Of a DNA stretch of 64,000 nt, positions 1 to 7,792 are shown one piece after another. This stretch comes from Comamonas sp. lk (GTDB taxonomy: Bacteria; Pseudomonadota; Gammaproteobacteria; Burkholderiales; Burkholderiaceae_C). The stretch lies in NCBI GenBank assembly GCA_945925985.1, contig CAMELV010000015.1, positions 22,657 through 86,656 of the forward strand. The letters run 5' to 3'. Below the pieces are notes generated by a model. It searched no databases. It was not told the DNA's origin and saw only the letters and a list, made by a program, of their open reading frames with translations. Numbering within the stretch: the stretch's first letter is position 1; the number at the start of each line of letters is the position of its first letter. The translations under genes and the position numbers were made by a program.

Positions 1-114
1 GTGGAGACCTATGGGGTGGGTGCGCCCATGTTCTGCGCAGCTTGTACTGCAGGTTTGGGTGCATTGATGTGTATGCGGGTGCCAGAAACATTTGCGACAC
101 CAGCGAACAGCTAG
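1..114 (+). CDS. C-terminal end of an unidentified protein, possibly an MFS transporter (partial)
   Basis: An open frame enters from the left edge and ends at a TAG codon at 112-114, giving a 37-residue tail. The tail is hydrophobic (Gly/Ala/Leu/Met-rich) and then turns polar with a VPET motif. That is how the last membrane helix of many major-facilitator transporters ends, but so short a piece cannot settle the family. It converges with the BLUF gene on the opposite strand. Only the open frame and its composition are seen; the transporter identity is a guess. Confidence 0.35.
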   Translation: METYGVGAPMFCAACTAGLGALMCMRVPETFATPANS

Positions 115-157
115 AACCTTCGCCCCCGGAAATGTTGTGACGCCCAGCGTCGTCGGC

Positions 158-634
158 TCAGGCAGCGTCGAGGCCGCGTAAGCTTCCCGCATCGAGTTCG
201 GTCAGCAGAACGCCCAGGGCCTGCGCGTTCTGCGCGTCGGTGGCGCTGTCCAACGCATCCTGTAGCACATCGCGAATATGGTCGCTCGTAACAAGTTCCA
301 TATCCCAGTCGGGGAACAGGCGCTCACGGACATCTTCCACCTCGCTCAGCAGCACGATGCTGTCATGGCGGCGGTCGGTGCGCAACCGAGCCATCAGCGC
401 CATGACGTTGTCGCGCGGGCCTTCTAGCCACTGGAAAAAGATGCCGCTGCCGAAGACCAACATGCCCGTCACGCCATGCTCAGGGTTCCAGCGGCGCGCG
501 GTGGCGATGATGCGCTGTACAGCGGCTTCGTCCACGTCAGGCGTGGCGCGGCTGCAATAAACCACGTTGTAAAGCGCCGGGAAGGCGGGGCCGAAACCTG
601 GCTCGTCGCCATAGAGATGAAGAATTGAGGTCAT
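158..634 (-). CDS. BLUF-domain blue-light sensor protein
   Basis: This is a 158-residue single-domain protein in which FAD bound by the BLUF fold would sense blue light and signal through a partner protein. Expected conserved positions are visible from the ATG at 634: Tyr26 (in VYCSRA), Asn50, Gln68 (in FFQWLEGP) and the Trp of PDWDM near residue 115. The family's ITG-like and DRRH segments are also present. No output domain (EAL, cyclase) is fused, so it belongs to the short BLUF group. A GTG start 30 bases further upstream is possible but would put the first codons inside the 75-bp repeat, so the ATG is preferred. The promoter must therefore lie in or beyond that repeat, which begins one base upstream of the start codon. 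Confidence 0.88.
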   Translation of the reverse strand: MTSILHLYGDEPGFGPAFPALYNVVYCSRATPDVDEAAVQRIIATARRWNPEHGVTGMLVFGSGIFFQWLEGPRDNVMALMARLRTDRRHDSIVLLSEVEDVRERLFPDWDMELVTSDHIRDVLQDALDSATDAQNAQALGVLLTELDAGSLRGLDAA

Positions 635-635
635 G

Positions 636-710
636 TATAAATCCTTGGGCGGAGTATGCGGCACAAATCAACCGCGCGTCTGCTGCCTCGGGCGTGAGAC
701 TGAGATCAGA
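636..710 (+). repeat. 75-bp direct repeat, left copy
   Basis: This stretch matches 7594-7668 in the same orientation, base for base in length with about five mismatches: three clustered near base 647 and two single C/T changes. It sits between the BLUF start codon and a decayed IS3-type transposase. Read on the minus strand, both copies keep one frame open (SDLSLTPEAADARLIC then A/T), so it may be a duplicated piece of coding sequence or an element end. The identity is seen directly; its nature is unknown. Confidence 0.85.
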
Positions 711-764
711 CGGCGACCAGGCTAGTTGCCAGCGCAGGAACAACAGGATCGGTCCCTTGTCAAT

Positions 765-1107
765 CGGCTTGGTGAAATCAGACCAACGCCAGAGAATCTT
801 ATCAAGAGGGATTTCCATACGCAGGTCCCTAATGAGAAGTGGCTGACCGATATGACGAAATTCCATACCCCGGCTGGGAAGCTAAAACTATCGCCCATGG
901 TCGACTGCCTCGATGAATTGGTGGCCAGATGGACGATTGGCACACGCCCGGGTGCCGAGCTGGTGAATACGATGGTGGATGGAGCTATTGAGGCGGTAGC
1001 CAAGTTCGAAAATCGGCCCGTCATTCACTCGGATCCAGGCGCCCAATATCGATGGCCCGGCTGCCTCTCACGGATACACAACGCCACGCTAATTCGATCG
1101 ACGCCGG
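765..1107 (+). pseudogene. IS3-family (IS150-like) transposase OrfB fragment
   Basis: The translated stretch carries the recognisable core of an IS150-type DDE transposase: a DFH...PNEKWLTD block (first catalytic Asp), then LSPMVDC, then IHSDPG (second catalytic Asp), then YRWPG. The similarity fades after LIRS near 1107, so the third catalytic residue (Glu) and the C-terminus are lost. The N-terminal part and OrfA are also missing. The frame stays open but is only an internal piece, so it cannot be functional. It lies immediately right of the left 75-bp repeat. Confidence 0.8.
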
Positions 1108-1140
1108 GTCACACAAAACTTGGGACGCCTACTCGCTTTT

Positions 1141-1668
1141 TCAGCCTCGCAGGACCTGTAAGGCGAGTTCGTACGTGGCCGCGTGGTATCGGGCATAACC
1201 GGTGCAGCGGCATACGTGGGCGCCAAGAGCATCCTCGATGGCCTCGTCCAGGCGCTCCACCGGCACCGGCTGTGCCTTCAGGCGCGCGAGCAGTGCCACT
1301 GTAGCCATCACAAAGCCTGGCGTGCAATAGCCGCATTGGAAGGAGAAGTGCGCCAGAAAAGCCTGCTGCACCAATGCCAGTCCGTTTGGGCCGGAAACGC
1401 CCTCTACAGTGTCGATCAACTGGCCGTCCAGTGCACTCACCGGCGTCACACAGGCCAGCAGGGGCTCTGCTAGGGCCGTGGGCGCACTGCGAGCCAGCAC
1501 CGTACAAGCTTGGCACACGCCGAGGCCACAGCAAAACTTGGTGCCGGTCAGACCAAGATCCTCATGCAGAAAGTCGATGAGCTTTAGGTCTGGCGCCACC
1601 TCTCGACACAACGACCTGCCATTGATGCACAAGTTGATCACTAGATTAGGTGGGGTCGTAGGTGTCAT
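1141..1668 (-). CDS. Molybdenum hydroxylase small subunit, two [2Fe-2S] clusters
   Basis: This 175-residue electron-transfer subunit belongs to the xanthine dehydrogenase/aldehyde oxidoreductase family. The N-terminal plant-ferredoxin-type cluster site is visible (CCGLGVCQAC, with a further Cys near residue 73). The C-terminal four-helix cluster carries CGYC and CRC motifs, as in isoquinoline oxidoreductase alpha (IorA) and quinoline oxidoreductase small subunits. It would pass electrons from the molybdenum site of the 928-residue partner to an unknown acceptor. Its start overlaps the stop of that large-subunit gene by 4 bp, so the two are translationally coupled. No FAD subunit is present, which fits the IorAB-like two-subunit type. 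The substrate cannot be read from the sequence. Confidence 0.9.
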   Translation of the reverse strand: MTPTTPPNLVINLCINGRSLCREVAPDLKLIDFLHEDLGLTGTKFCCGLGVCQACTVLARSAPTALAEPLLACVTPVSALDGQLIDTVEGVSGPNGLALVQQAFLAHFSFQCGYCTPGFVMATVALLARLKAQPVPVERLDEAIEDALGAHVCRCTGYARYHAATYELALQVLRG

Positions 1669-4451
1669 ATGCGAGAGCTTAAGGCGGCCTTGATCTGCTC
1701 GGCCGTGATCGGAAGGCTGCGAAACCGATGGCCCGTGGCATCGGCCACGGCATTGGCCACCGCTGGCGCGATGGGGCTGAGCGCAGCCTCGGCGATGCCG
1801 CGGCTACCGGGTTCGGTAGTGGACAAAAGGTGCAGTCGAAGGTGTTTTAAGGGCACGTCCGCCGACCGGGCCACGCTGTATCGGTGCAGGTTCCAGTCCC
1901 CTTCGCCAGCACCTCCAGCGAGCGGTGGCAATTGCTCCAACAAGGCGTATCCAATGCCCATGGCCACCGCGCCCTGCACCTGCCCTTCCAACAGATCGGG
2001 CTGCAGCACCCGCCCAGCCTCCAAGTAGGACTCCACAGCCACCACCTGGGCGGTACCGGTTGCCGAATCAATGCGTACTGCTACCAAAGCACCCGAGGGC
2101 GTGTAAAGGCTGCGTCCATAACGCGCAGACTCGAGCAGCGGCGGCTGGGTGTGCGTGCGGTAGTGGCTACGCCAGTGCGCCGCGCCAGCCAGCCGGGTGG
2201 CCAGACCGTCTAACGGTAGCGTTTCATGCCAGCCGTCCACTTGGTACTGGGCCTGCACCCAGCGCCCCTGGAAAACCGCATGTACCATGACTGCGACAGG
2301 CAGCTGCAAGACGTAGAGTCTTTGAGCCAGTTCGGCCAGGCTAAGCGGCCTCAACGCTGGTTGCCCAGGTACGTGCAGCAGGCCCGTCCGCCAAAGCGCC
2401 GTCCGGCGCAAGGCCTCCACCGGCTGCTCCCACAGGCTAGCGGCGGCGGGCAGCAAGGCGCTGTGCAAGAGCACCCGGGTAGCCTGCTCCACCACATGCA
2501 CCTGGTGGTGTGCCGTTATGCAGGCACTGGAAGATAACGCAAACGACGCGGTCCAGCGCGGGTTGTCCCACTGTGGCTGCTTGGCCGGAAGTGTCAGGTC
2601 GAACCCCAGAGAAGCCTCAAAGTGCGAGGTCGCGCCCATTTCTACATTGGTCGCGTTGGAGCCTGCATGGCTGGCGGTGCTAATCGCCAGCACTGTCGCC
2701 GAGCCATTGCCCATATCTACACTGTTACTGCGCATCGTCAGCGCGCCATCGGGTCCGATGGCCACCTCGGCCATCACCCCGTCCACGCCCGTACCGTAGG
2801 CCTGGTTAGCCAGCGCAAAGCCAACCCCATAGAGCTTGCCGGCGGCGGCGGCTTGGGCCCGGGCGGCTGGCCGGTCTCGCCACAGTGCACTTGCAGCGGC
2901 TAGGCGGCAGATTTCCGCCAAGCCGATGGTCTGCGTCAGCGGCGCACCGGTAATGCTACGGTCGCCCTGACGAAGCGCGTTCTGGGCCCGCAGTTCGATC
3001 GGATCCCGGCCCAGGGCCTGGGCAGCTTCATCAATCAATGACTCTATCGCAAAGTGGGCCTGAGTGCCGCCAAAGCCGCGCATCGAACCTGCCAGCACAC
3101 CCGCGGTGGGCAGCGTAACCGCATCAACTGCCGCGCAGTCAACGCGGTATGCGCCGGTCCCGCTGTAGGCCGCCAGTCGAGCCACATGCTGGCTGTAGTT
3201 CTCCAAGCCACCGGTGCGGAGCGTGAGCCGGCTCTCGATGGCCAGCAACTGGCCACGGCTGTCCAGTGCAATCCGTTGAATGGCCGTCGAATCCAGCTGC
3301 TTAAGGCCGACCTGGAATTGCTCGAAGCGGTCGTAGGCTAACCGCACCGCGCGCTGGCCCCGCTGCGAAGCATAGGCCGCTGCTAGCGCCAGCAGGAGCG
3401 GAAACATCGATATGTCGCGACCCCCGAAGCCGCCACCCGGGTAGCAGGCGTTCAGCTCGATCTGGCGCACCGGCAAGGTGCAACCCGTTGCCGAGAATAA
3501 CTGCGCAATGCCAGCTATATCGCCGTTGGTGGACTGGGTGCTCATCACTAGGTGCAGGGTCTGCCGTGGGCTATCCAGCCAGGCCAGGCCTGCCTCAGGC
3601 TCCATGAACATCGGGTCCACCACCTGGGTGTCATACTGACCATCGACCACTCGGACGTCTGGCCGCTCGAAAACCCGCCCGATTTGGTCCCTAACCCGCA
3701 GCGCATCATCGTCCACTGCTGACGGATGGCTGGCCAACGGATCGGATGGACCCTGCCCAACACGCGAGAAGAGATCTTTCCCATTTTCTGCATAACGCGT
3801 TAATCGTGTGGCGTGCGATTCGGCCCAGGATGCAGCGGGGGTCATGACCGCATTCCCATATTGCACGACTTCGGCATTGAATTGCAGTAGGGCCTTCGCT
3901 TGTTTGAAAACATGGTGGTTGTCGAACAGCAGGATAGCCACAGGCTGGCCAAGATAGATCGGGCGGTGGCCCGGCATGACCAGTAAGCCACTGGGCCACG
4001 CCTCAGGAGATGAAAAGCCATAGGGTACTGCCACACCATCAGCCTTCAACCGATCTCCGGTGACCACGGTCAGGGGCTGCAGTTCGGCCGGCAGCATGGC
4101 CAATTTGATGCCTAGAAATGTGCGGCTGAAATCGGTGGCTCGCAACACCAGGGCTATGCATTCGCGACTAGGCCAGCCTGGCATGTCAGCTGCGCGGAAA
4201 TCGCGTGCGTAGATTTTCTGTCCGGTGACCTTTGCCTCGCCCTCGATGCGGTGACGGGCCCGGCCCGGCCCGTCGCCCCAGCCAAGCCCGGCCTGCGGCG
4301 AGGCTGCCGCTGCCAGTCGGTTCTGTAGGAGCATTACGCCGGCAGCGCCGGCCATTCGAATGAAGCTGCGCCTGGAGAGTTCAAAGTAGGGTTTCAAGGA
4401 GCTGTCGTCAGTTGCAGAAATAGATCGTTCCAACTTAGTGATGTTCTGCAT
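1665..4451 (-). CDS. Tat-exported molybdopterin-binding hydroxylase large subunit
   Basis: This is a 928-residue xanthine-dehydrogenase-family catalytic subunit. A twin-arginine signal (SRRSFIRMAGAAG, about residues 27-39) points to folded export to the periplasm. The aldehyde-oxidase a/b hammerhead follows (about residues 70-200), then the Mo-cofactor domains with the glycine-rich NACYPGGGFGGRD, GSMRGFGG and a C-terminal GIAEAALSP. The Glu of that last motif occupies the catalytic-base position, usually seen as GVGE. It is longer than typical IorB (roughly 720-780 residues), with extra sequence around residues 215-250 and 640-740. It is cotranscribed with the iron-sulfur subunit downstream, and its start lies just 3' of an IS5-like relic. 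Oxidation of an N-heterocycle, purine or aldehyde are all possible. Confidence 0.87.
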   Translation of the reverse strand: MQNITKLERSISATDDSSLKPYFELSRRSFIRMAGAAGVMLLQNRLAAAASPQAGLGWGDGPGRARHRIEGEAKVTGQKIYARDFRAADMPGWPSRECIALVLRATDFSRTFLGIKLAMLPAELQPLTVVTGDRLKADGVAVPYGFSSPEAWPSGLLVMPGHRPIYLGQPVAILLFDNHHVFKQAKALLQFNAEVVQYGNAVMTPAASWAESHATRLTRYAENGKDLFSRVGQGPSDPLASHPSAVDDDALRVRDQIGRVFERPDVRVVDGQYDTQVVDPMFMEPEAGLAWLDSPRQTLHLVMSTQSTNGDIAGIAQLFSATGCTLPVRQIELNACYPGGGFGGRDISMFPLLLALAAAYASQRGQRAVRLAYDRFEQFQVGLKQLDSTAIQRIALDSRGQLLAIESRLTLRTGGLENYSQHVARLAAYSGTGAYRVDCAAVDAVTLPTAGVLAGSMRGFGGTQAHFAIESLIDEAAQALGRDPIELRAQNALRQGDRSITGAPLTQTIGLAEICRLAAASALWRDRPAARAQAAAAGKLYGVGFALANQAYGTGVDGVMAEVAIGPDGALTMRSNSVDMGNGSATVLAISTASHAGSNATNVEMGATSHFEASLGFDLTLPAKQPQWDNPRWTASFALSSSACITAHHQVHVVEQATRVLLHSALLPAAASLWEQPVEALRRTALWRTGLLHVPGQPALRPLSLAELAQRLYVLQLPVAVMVHAVFQGRWVQAQYQVDGWHETLPLDGLATRLAGAAHWRSHYRTHTQPPLLESARYGRSLYTPSGALVAVRIDSATGTAQVVAVESYLEAGRVLQPDLLEGQVQGAVAMGIGYALLEQLPPLAGGAGEGDWNLHRYSVARSADVPLKHLRLHLLSTTEPGSRGIAEAALSPIAPAVANAVADATGHRFRSLPITAEQIKAALSSRI

Positions 4452-4454
4452 AAC

Positions 4455-4793
4455 CCGCTCCCGTCCCCCTGATTAAGGCGAACCCGCAGGACAGTGGATT
4501 TATCGGCTAGTCTGGTGAACTCGGGCAGTTGTGCAAACTCCCGGCACATGTGTACATCGAAGAAGTCCTCTTCCATGGCCTTGCTAAGACAGGGCGAACC
4601 AAAGCTGACGGGAGTGGTCGCGCAGCATGGTCTAGAGAGAAAAGGGCGAACGGTCATTCATGCCCTTGGGGGAGTAAGGCGTAATCGGCGCTACAAGTTC
4701 AGTCCGCAGCACCACACTCGCCAACTGTTCCACGAAGTCGGTACTGCCGGTGTTCTCTACGTTAAGGCGCAGCAGTGAGGAGACTTTTTTCAT
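4455..4793 (-). pseudogene. IS5-family transposase N-terminal relic (stops and frameshift)
   Basis: Reading the minus strand from an ATG at 4793 gives the typical IS5 N-terminus: a helical lead, LVAPITPYSPKG, then RSPFSL, an in-frame TAG, TMLRDHSRQLWFALS and a second TAG. A frameshift then leads to KAMEEDFFDVHMCREFAQL and LADKSTVLRVR, which correspond to the family's DPAMEEALYDVPLYREFAQL and LPDESTILRFR. Similarity ends near 4460, a few bases before the start of the molybdenum hydroxylase gene. The catalytic domain is absent. Two stops and at least one frameshift make this dead DNA. Confidence 0.75.
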
Positions 4794-4991
4794 GCTATGT
4801 ATTTTGTAGCATCTGAGAGTTTTCTACAGGGCATAAATCGGGGATGCGGGGCTTCCCTAGCAAATCAATAATCGTTGCCGGGCAGAGTTTACCAACGAGG
4901 ACGGTGGCTAGGCGCCAGCTATTTAAGACCGACGCACTGAGTAAGAAGGGAGCATGGGTAGAGACCGCCGACCGACATTTATACTGTCGTC

Positions 4992-6080
4992 ATGGCATAC
5001 ACGATGGTGCAGTCTGCTTTTCAGCAAACGATTTTGGGCTGGTACACGATAGTGCTGGGACTGGCGCTTGGGGCCCTGAGTAGCGGCCCCAGCCACGGGG
5101 CGCCGGCTCCGGTATCGGTGATCCCCTCCTGCACTTTGATCGATACTGACTTCGACCTAGACGACTTGATGGCCATACCGCTGGTGATCGGCCACCGTCA
5201 CGTGGCGGCGATCCTAGTGACTGAAGGTGTGGTCAAGGCCGACATCGGCGCAGCGGCGCTTGCGCGCCTCATTGCGGAGCCCCAGCAACGGCAGTTGCCG
5301 GTGATCATTGGCGCCGCGACGCAGGTACCAGACGTAGAGATCGACCGGCAATGGGGTCACTTTCTGCCCGACTCGCGCCGCATGATGCACCGCGGCCTAG
5401 GGCTGGGTCTGCCGGAGCTACGGCCCAACACGCCTGCCGGCGCGTTCAAGGGGCAGCTGGTGCAGGAGGCGCTGGCGCCCTGCGAGCAGGTGGACGTCCT
5501 GTTGCTCGGGCCGTATTCGAGCTTTGTTGTCTACAGCCCTTTGATTCGGCAGAAGATCGGCCAAGTGGTATTCATGGGCAAACGCGATACGGGCGAGGTG
5601 CCCCGTGTGCCGAACAAACCATCGTTCAATTGCGGCTACGACTTGGTAGCCTGCCGACAAGTCACGGCTGAGCAACTGCCCGGACTGCGCTACGCATTTG
5701 TGGACCTCCCGCGCACGCCGTATGACGCCAGCCCGCGCGGCCTTGAGCGACAGGTGTATGGACCTACCTCGGACATGGTAAGCGCCTTGGCACCGACCGG
5801 GTTGCCCAACACGCTTCGACAAGCGCTGACGGGCAATGTTCCCTTCGGCTCCTTGGGCGAGGCCGTGCCAGGCGCGGAATACTGGGCCATTGACTGCTGT
5901 CTGCGCCGTGATGGCAAGTCGCTAATGTGGGACCAGATGGCAGCGCTGTACCTGATTTATCCCGAGCTGTTCACAGAGGTGGGCGGCCCGGGGGGGCACT
6001 TCGAGACCTACTTGTCACCGCAGGCCATTCGCCAAGTTTGGACTGAAGCGACCAACCGCGCCGTTAAGATTTACCCTTAA
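4992..6080 (+). CDS. Exported nucleoside hydrolase-like protein (IUNH family)
   Basis: This 362-residue protein begins with an uncleaved anchor or signal peptide (hydrophobic residues about 14-30, possible cleavage after SHGA). It then shows the Ca2+-binding entry motif of inosine-uridine nucleoside hydrolases as DTDFDLDD (residues 51-58), where the family normally has DTDPGxDD. Further matches are LLLGPYSSF (for the family's LGPLTN), SFNCGYD (for EFN...D) and a C-terminal MWDQMAALYLIYP with the late metal-binding Asp. The family hydrolyses the N-glycosidic bond of ribonucleosides. Loss of the Pro-Gly and of the Glu before Asn suggests a divergent substrate. It stands alone, divergent from the molybdenum hydroxylase pair, and a functional link to purine oxidation is inference only. 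Confidence 0.75.
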   Translation: MAYTMVQSAFQQTILGWYTIVLGLALGALSSGPSHGAPAPVSVIPSCTLIDTDFDLDDLMAIPLVIGHRHVAAILVTEGVVKADIGAAALARLIAEPQQRQLPVIIGAATQVPDVEIDRQWGHFLPDSRRMMHRGLGLGLPELRPNTPAGAFKGQLVQEALAPCEQVDVLLLGPYSSFVVYSPLIRQKIGQVVFMGKRDTGEVPRVPNKPSFNCGYDLVACRQVTAEQLPGLRYAFVDLPRTPYDASPRGLERQVYGPTSDMVSALAPTGLPNTLRQALTGNVPFGSLGEAVPGAEYWAIDCCLRRDGKSLMWDQMAALYLIYPELFTEVGGPGGHFETYLSPQAIRQVWTEATNRAVKIYP

Positions 6081-6111
6081 GCTTGGGTGACCTGCTCGCA
6101 TGTCGGCGCAT

Positions 6112-6699
6112 TCATGCCCGTTGAACGTCAATGTGGTACAGACCCCATGGACATAAACCAAATCGCTCATTAACGGGTTTGGCAGACATATCCGCAAAGC
6201 GGTCAGCATCGTAGACCGCCCAAAGTGGGCCCAAGCCACCCAAAGGCATTGGGTTACCGTCCAGATGCGTCGCAACAATGAAGCGGTACTTGCGCGCGTC
6301 GTTTGCGCTAATCGCGATGTTGTAACCATCCGTGGCGCGCAATAGAAAGCGCGTTCCATCTGTCGCAGAGCCTGCAGCTCGAACAACGTCCGTAAGTAAG
6401 GGCCCAGACAACTTGTGCACTTTGCTGTCATATTCCAGTGTCGGTTTAATTTCGATTCTGGGCAATGCCGCAATGGCGGCAAAATCAAAAACAAAAGCCT
6501 TGTCAAACGAAATTTTTTGCTTCACCATCATCTGGTCTAGCGCCGTGTCCAATGCGCCCCTGTTTCCCTTTCCAATGGCGCCAGTGACCGTCAATAGCAC
6601 CGGGGTGCGCAAGCTCTTTGGAGTTTGCTGGGCAAAAAGTTGAGATGGAAGGATGGAGGTTCCAACAGCAGTTACCGCTAAAAAGTCGCGCTTTTTCAT
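6112..6699 (-). CDS. Exported molybdopterin-domain protein (SUOX-like fold)
   Basis: This is a 195-residue protein with an N-terminal signal (MKKRDFLAVTAVGTS..., cleavage near LFAQQ). A short oxidoreductase molybdopterin-binding (sulfite-oxidase-like) domain follows, recognisable by LSGPLLTDVVRAAG, RATDGYNIAIS, a GGLGPLW segment and the closing PWGLYHIDV. The catalytic Cys that ligates molybdenum in true sulfite oxidases is not evident, so an enzyme role is uncertain. Related short proteins often sit beside signalling genes and may act as ligand sensors. A strong ribosome-binding site (GGGGTGA) precedes the ATG. Its downstream end converges with the nucleoside-hydrolase gene. Confidence 0.75.
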   Translation of the reverse strand: MKKRDFLAVTAVGTSILPSQLFAQQTPKSLRTPVLLTVTGAIGKGNRGALDTALDQMMVKQKISFDKAFVFDFAAIAALPRIEIKPTLEYDSKVHKLSGPLLTDVVRAAGSATDGTRFLLRATDGYNIAISANDARKYRFIVATHLDGNPMPLGGLGPLWAVYDADRFADMSAKPVNERFGLCPWGLYHIDVQRA

Positions 6700-6874
6700 G
6701 ATTCACCCCTTCGGATTTGATGGTGATAAGGTTGCAGGTCATCTCGGTCGGGTAACAGTTCGCTTGTTACCCACGCAATTTCGAATGATCTTATCGGAAG
6801 CCTAACAATACTGCACTGGTAACTGCGCAATTTTTCTAGGCTGAATTGCCCCGGATTTTGAGGAGGCTGATTAG

Positions 6875-7150
6875 TTAAATTGAAACCGGAGTTTCGGTCT
6901 TCTCGGCAAGTTGCCGAAAGTAGTTTGCCTCAGCCTCGGCCGGGGGAATATACCTAATCGGCTCCAGCAGTCGGTGGTGGTTGAACCATGACACCCATTC
7001 AAGGGTGGCCAGTTCCAGTGACGCCTTAGTTTTGCAGGGCACACGGCGGTGGATCAATTCGGTCTTGGACAGCCCATTGATCGTTTCAGCCAGGGCGTTG
7101 TCGTAACTGTCACTACGACTGCCGACTGAGGGTTCTATGCCGGCTTGGAC
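6875..7150 (-). pseudogene. IS3-family transposase OrfB C-terminal fragment
   Basis: The minus strand encodes the last 90 or so residues of an IS3-group OrfB: AGIEPSVGSRSDSYDNALAE (the Asn-Ala-x-x-Glu segment carrying the catalytic Glu), then NGLSKTELIHRR, LATLEWVSWFNHHRL and IPPAEAEANYFRQL. The two catalytic Asp residues lie in the missing upstream part. Similarity stops near 7150, where the IS30-like fragment begins on the opposite strand. The open frame continues to 7258 only as read-through into unrelated sequence. The fragment is not functional. Confidence 0.85.
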
Positions 7151-7164
7151 GACCCGCAGGATGG

Positions 7165-7590
7165 ATGAAGCCGTTGACTGGCAGAGACGCGATGCGATCT
7201 CCAGGAGCAACATCGCATCGGCGAGAGGTCGAGCGTCAGTTCTGGATTCAGATTGCAACCGGCATCACAAGTGAGAAGGCCGCCGAAGCCGTTGGCGTGT
7301 CGCGGGAAGTCGGTTCTCGCTGGTTCCGGCATCGTGGCGGCATGCCATTATTCATGTCGAAACCTGTATCAGACAGGTATCTGTCGTTCGCGGAACGAGA
7401 AGAGATCGGAATCCTTCGGGCGCAAGATCTTGGTGTGCGGGAGATTGCTCGTCGCGTTGATGGCAGCCCCTCGACCGTATCACGGGAGCTGAATCGCAAC
7501 GCTGCGACCCGCGGTGGCAAGCTCGAGTACCGTACGTCAGTCGCGCAGTGGAAGTCTGAGCTTATGGCCAGAGGCCCCAAGCCAGCGGTG
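7165..7590 (+). pseudogene. IS30-family transposase N-terminal fragment
   Basis: The frame from the ATG at 7165 gives about 140 residues of an IS30-type transposase N-terminus. A helix-turn-helix segment (GITSEKAAEAVGVSREVGS) is followed by WFRHRGGMP, the hallmark RYLSFAEREEIGILRAQ, GVREIARRVDGSPSTVSREL and RNAATRGG...YRTSVAQWKSE. The catalytic DDE core is absent because the match ends at the right 75-bp repeat. It is back-to-back with the IS3 fragment, so two elements were truncated here. Confidence 0.85.
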
Positions 7591-7593
7591 ATA

Positions 7594-7668
7594 TATAAAT
7601 CCTGCTGCGGAGTATGCGGTACAAATCAACCGCGCGTCTGCCGCCTCGGGCGTGAGACTGAGATCAGA
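7594..7668 (+). repeat. 75-bp direct repeat, right copy
   Basis: This is the second copy of the sequence at 636-710, same orientation, about 93% identical by eye. It cuts off the IS30-like transposase fragment on its left. A tRNA-T-arm-like sequence (7683-7699) follows 14 bases to its right. The two copies enclose about 6.9 kb holding four accessory genes and four transposase relics. Confidence 0.85.
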
Positions 7669-7792
7669 TGAAGGCAAGGGTCGTGGGTTCGATGCCCGCC
7701 AGCACAACGATGAGGTTTTTGCTGTGGCCGCCTTGCTGGGCGCTTATGGGTCTGCGCACTAAATCGTCATCCTGCAGGCCCACAATGCCACC

